This document shows, one piece after another, positions 6,086-6,856 of a DNA stretch of 6,856 bases (position 1 is the first letter of the stretch; every line of letters starts with the position of its first letter). Origin of the DNA: an uncultured Eubacteriales bacterium. Lineage in GTDB: Bacteria > Bacillota > Clostridia > Oscillospirales > Oscillospiraceae. Under the pieces are notes generated by a model, which ran no database searches, was not told where the DNA came from, and worked only from the letters and a program-made list of their open reading frames with translations. The DNA is taken from NCBI GenBank assembly GCA_900546295.1, contig URCK01000077.1:1-6856 (forward strand), read 5' to 3'. The position numbers and the translations under genes were made by a program.

Positions 6086-6140
6086 TCGCACTCCGCTTTG
6101 TGCCTTGCCGCCCTTGGCGGCTGCGACACGCGCGGAGCGA
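6086..6140. other. Branched inverted repeat in the intergenic region
   Basis: An outer stem TCG..CTCCGC (6086-6096, 2-nt bulge) pairs with GCGGAGCGA (6132-6140). It encloses a second stem GCCGCC-CTT-GGCGGC (6107-6121). The sequence is much more GC-rich than a random spacer would need to be and could fold as RNA. No known RNA family is recognised. Confidence 0.45.
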
Positions 6141-6192
6141 GAGGAGTAAATCGCCACGCGCCGGTCGCGGCGATTTACAACCTCAATTTTTT
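6141..6192 (+). terminator. Probable intrinsic terminator of the NfeD/SPFH operon
   Basis: GTAAATCGCC (6146-6155) pairs perfectly with GGCGATTTAC (6169-6178). GAGG (6141-6144) and CCTC (6181-6184) extend the stem across a small internal loop, and a short GCG/CGC pair closes the apical part. Six T (6187-6192) follow on the + strand. Orientation and position fit termination of the operon that ends at 6048. Confidence 0.65.
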
Positions 6193-6212
6193 CCGCGTCT
6201 GCGGACGCGGAA
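6191..6212. other. Short perfect hairpin
   Basis: TTCCGCGTC (6191-6199) pairs with GACGCGGAA (6204-6212) around a TGCG loop. There is no T run after it on the + strand; on the - strand the stem is followed by six A, not T. It is therefore structural rather than a clear terminator. Confidence 0.55.
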
Positions 6213-6235
6213 TTCTGCGAAGCATTTTGTTATAG

Positions 6236-6280
6236 TCAAAAAAGGAAGAGGTTCCCATCGGGAACCTCTTCCTTTTTTGA
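6236..6280. terminator. Bidirectional intrinsic terminator between convergent genes
   Basis: A perfect 21-bp inverted repeat (6236-6256 with 6260-6280) closes a 3-nt loop ATC, with an A6 tract on one side and T6 on the other. It therefore reads as a terminator on both strands. It lies 17 nt beyond the stop of the small - strand gene, which it should terminate, and acts as a second stop for the SPFH operon. Confidence 0.9.
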
Positions 6281-6297
6281 TGTAAGGTGTTGCGAAC

Positions 6298-6774
6298 TCA
6301 GCCCTCGGAATCCGTGCGGTTTCTCCAGGAGATCTCCTGCTCGAGCTCGTAGCGCAGCTTCTTGTTCTCCTCGACAAGCTCGTCGTAGTGCTCGCCCTGC
6401 ACGTAATACTTGACGAACGTGAACGTTGCCTCGTCAAGCTCCTCTTCCGTGTAGGACGGGAGAAGCGAGCCGTTCTTGCGCTGAAGGCCGGAGATATTCA
6501 CGACCACCAGGCGGCGGTGCTGCTCGGAGAGCTGGAAGAGCTGGAGCTTTGCGGGAATTTCAAGCCCTAAGTCATAGGTGCTGTTCACGCGCTCCATGAT
6601 GTTGCGGTACTCGGGCTTGGCCGAGACGATGACGCCGTGCTGCATAAACAGTTTCTTGAGGTAGTCCACAGAAACGTCCTCGCGGGTGATCGTGCCCTTG
6701 CCGAGACCTGTGAGCATCGTGTTAGACAGATTCAGGCTGACGTAAACTTCTTCGCCGGTCTTGGGATAGCTCAT
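6298..6774 (-). CDS. Conserved-looking hypothetical protein with C-terminal coiled coil
   Basis: A 158-residue protein that I do not recognise. GGAGG lies 7 nt before the ATG at 6774, and the gene ends 17 nt before a strong terminator, so it is a convincing single-gene unit. It has no signal peptide, transmembrane segment, cysteine motif or visible catalytic motif, so it is probably cytoplasmic. Residues 1-100 look like a mixed alpha/beta domain, with strands such as EVYVSLNL, GVIVSAKP and RLVVVNIS. Residues about 108-150 are strongly charged and helical, ending in a heptad-like DELVEENKKLRYELEQEI that should form a coiled coil and so a dimer. Nothing in the neighbourhood assigns a role: it converges on the SPFH operon and is not co-transcribed with it. 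Confidence 0.8.
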   Translation of the reverse strand: MSYPKTGEEVYVSLNLSNTMLTGLGKGTITREDVSVDYLKKLFMQHGVIVSAKPEYRNIMERVNSTYDLGLEIPAKLQLFQLSEQHRRLVVVNISGLQRKNGSLLPSYTEEELDEATFTFVKYYVQGEHYDELVEENKKLRYELEQEISWRNRTDSEG

Positions 6775-6856
6775 AATTTGCCTCCATTAAAGTCTGCGCC
6801 GCAAGCGCGGCTGGGATTGATATGACATTTTTATGGTAGCATGGCGGAGCGGAAAA
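6775..6856 (-). promoter_or_regulatory. 5' region of the hypothetical gene
   Basis: This 82-nt stretch holds the GGAGG ribosome binding site (6781-6785 on the - strand). Further up is an AT-rich segment (about 6815-6840) that could contain a -10 element such as TACCAT (6838-6833). A matching -35 would lie at or beyond the window edge, so no promoter can be fixed. Confidence 0.3.

Noticed and set aside
4522..6129. 535-codon open frame on the - strand opposite the NfeD and SPFH genes
   Set aside because: Its repetitive LGLGLEDG-like protein is the mirror of the SPFH hendecad repeats. The + strand has the clear ribosome binding sites and recognised domains.
6231..6236. TATAGT as a -10 element for a new transcript
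   Set aside because: It sits directly before a terminator, no convincing -35 was found, and there is no gene downstream on that strand.

Overview
The window is GC-rich, densely packed bacterial DNA. Strong AGGAGG-type ribosome binding sites, short gaps, intrinsic terminators and the protein types all suggest a Clostridia-type Firmicute, perhaps an Oscillospiraceae gut anaerobe. That placement is inference from gene content and style; no rRNA or other marker is present. Seven protein genes are supported, one of them cut by the left edge.

Region 1 (1-2850, + strand) is a probable transcription unit. It holds the 3' part of a formimidoylglutamase gene (hutG-like, histidine degradation), a HAD-family phosphatase-like gene, and, 3 nt downstream, a P-loop kinase/ATPase fused to a CYTH-like domain, an arrangement resembling eukaryotic Ttd14. 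The unit ends at a long, perfect hairpin that works in both directions.

Region 2 (2853-3971, - strand) is a THUMP-domain rRNA guanine-N2 methyltransferase of the RlmL/YpsC type. It has its own well-formed promoter and converges on the same terminator.

Region 3 (3972-4236) is a divergent intergenic region rich in short inverted and direct repeats. Region 4 (4237-6048, + strand) is a two-gene membrane operon. The first gene encodes an XRE-type helix-turn-helix domain fused in frame, through a transmembrane helix, to a complete NfeD protein. The second encodes an SPFH/band 7 (stomatin/QmcA-like) protein. NfeD and SPFH proteins are well-known partners in membrane microdomains, so the fused DNA-binding domain suggests a membrane-tethered regulator physically built into the NfeD/SPFH system. 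A strong internal ribosome binding site sits exactly before the NfeD part, so a free NfeD may also be made. This is the most interesting feature of the window.

Region 5 (6049-6297) has no gene but several hairpins, including terminators. Region 6 (6298-6774, - strand) is a small protein of unknown function with a probable C-terminal coiled coil, preceded by its upstream region at the right edge.
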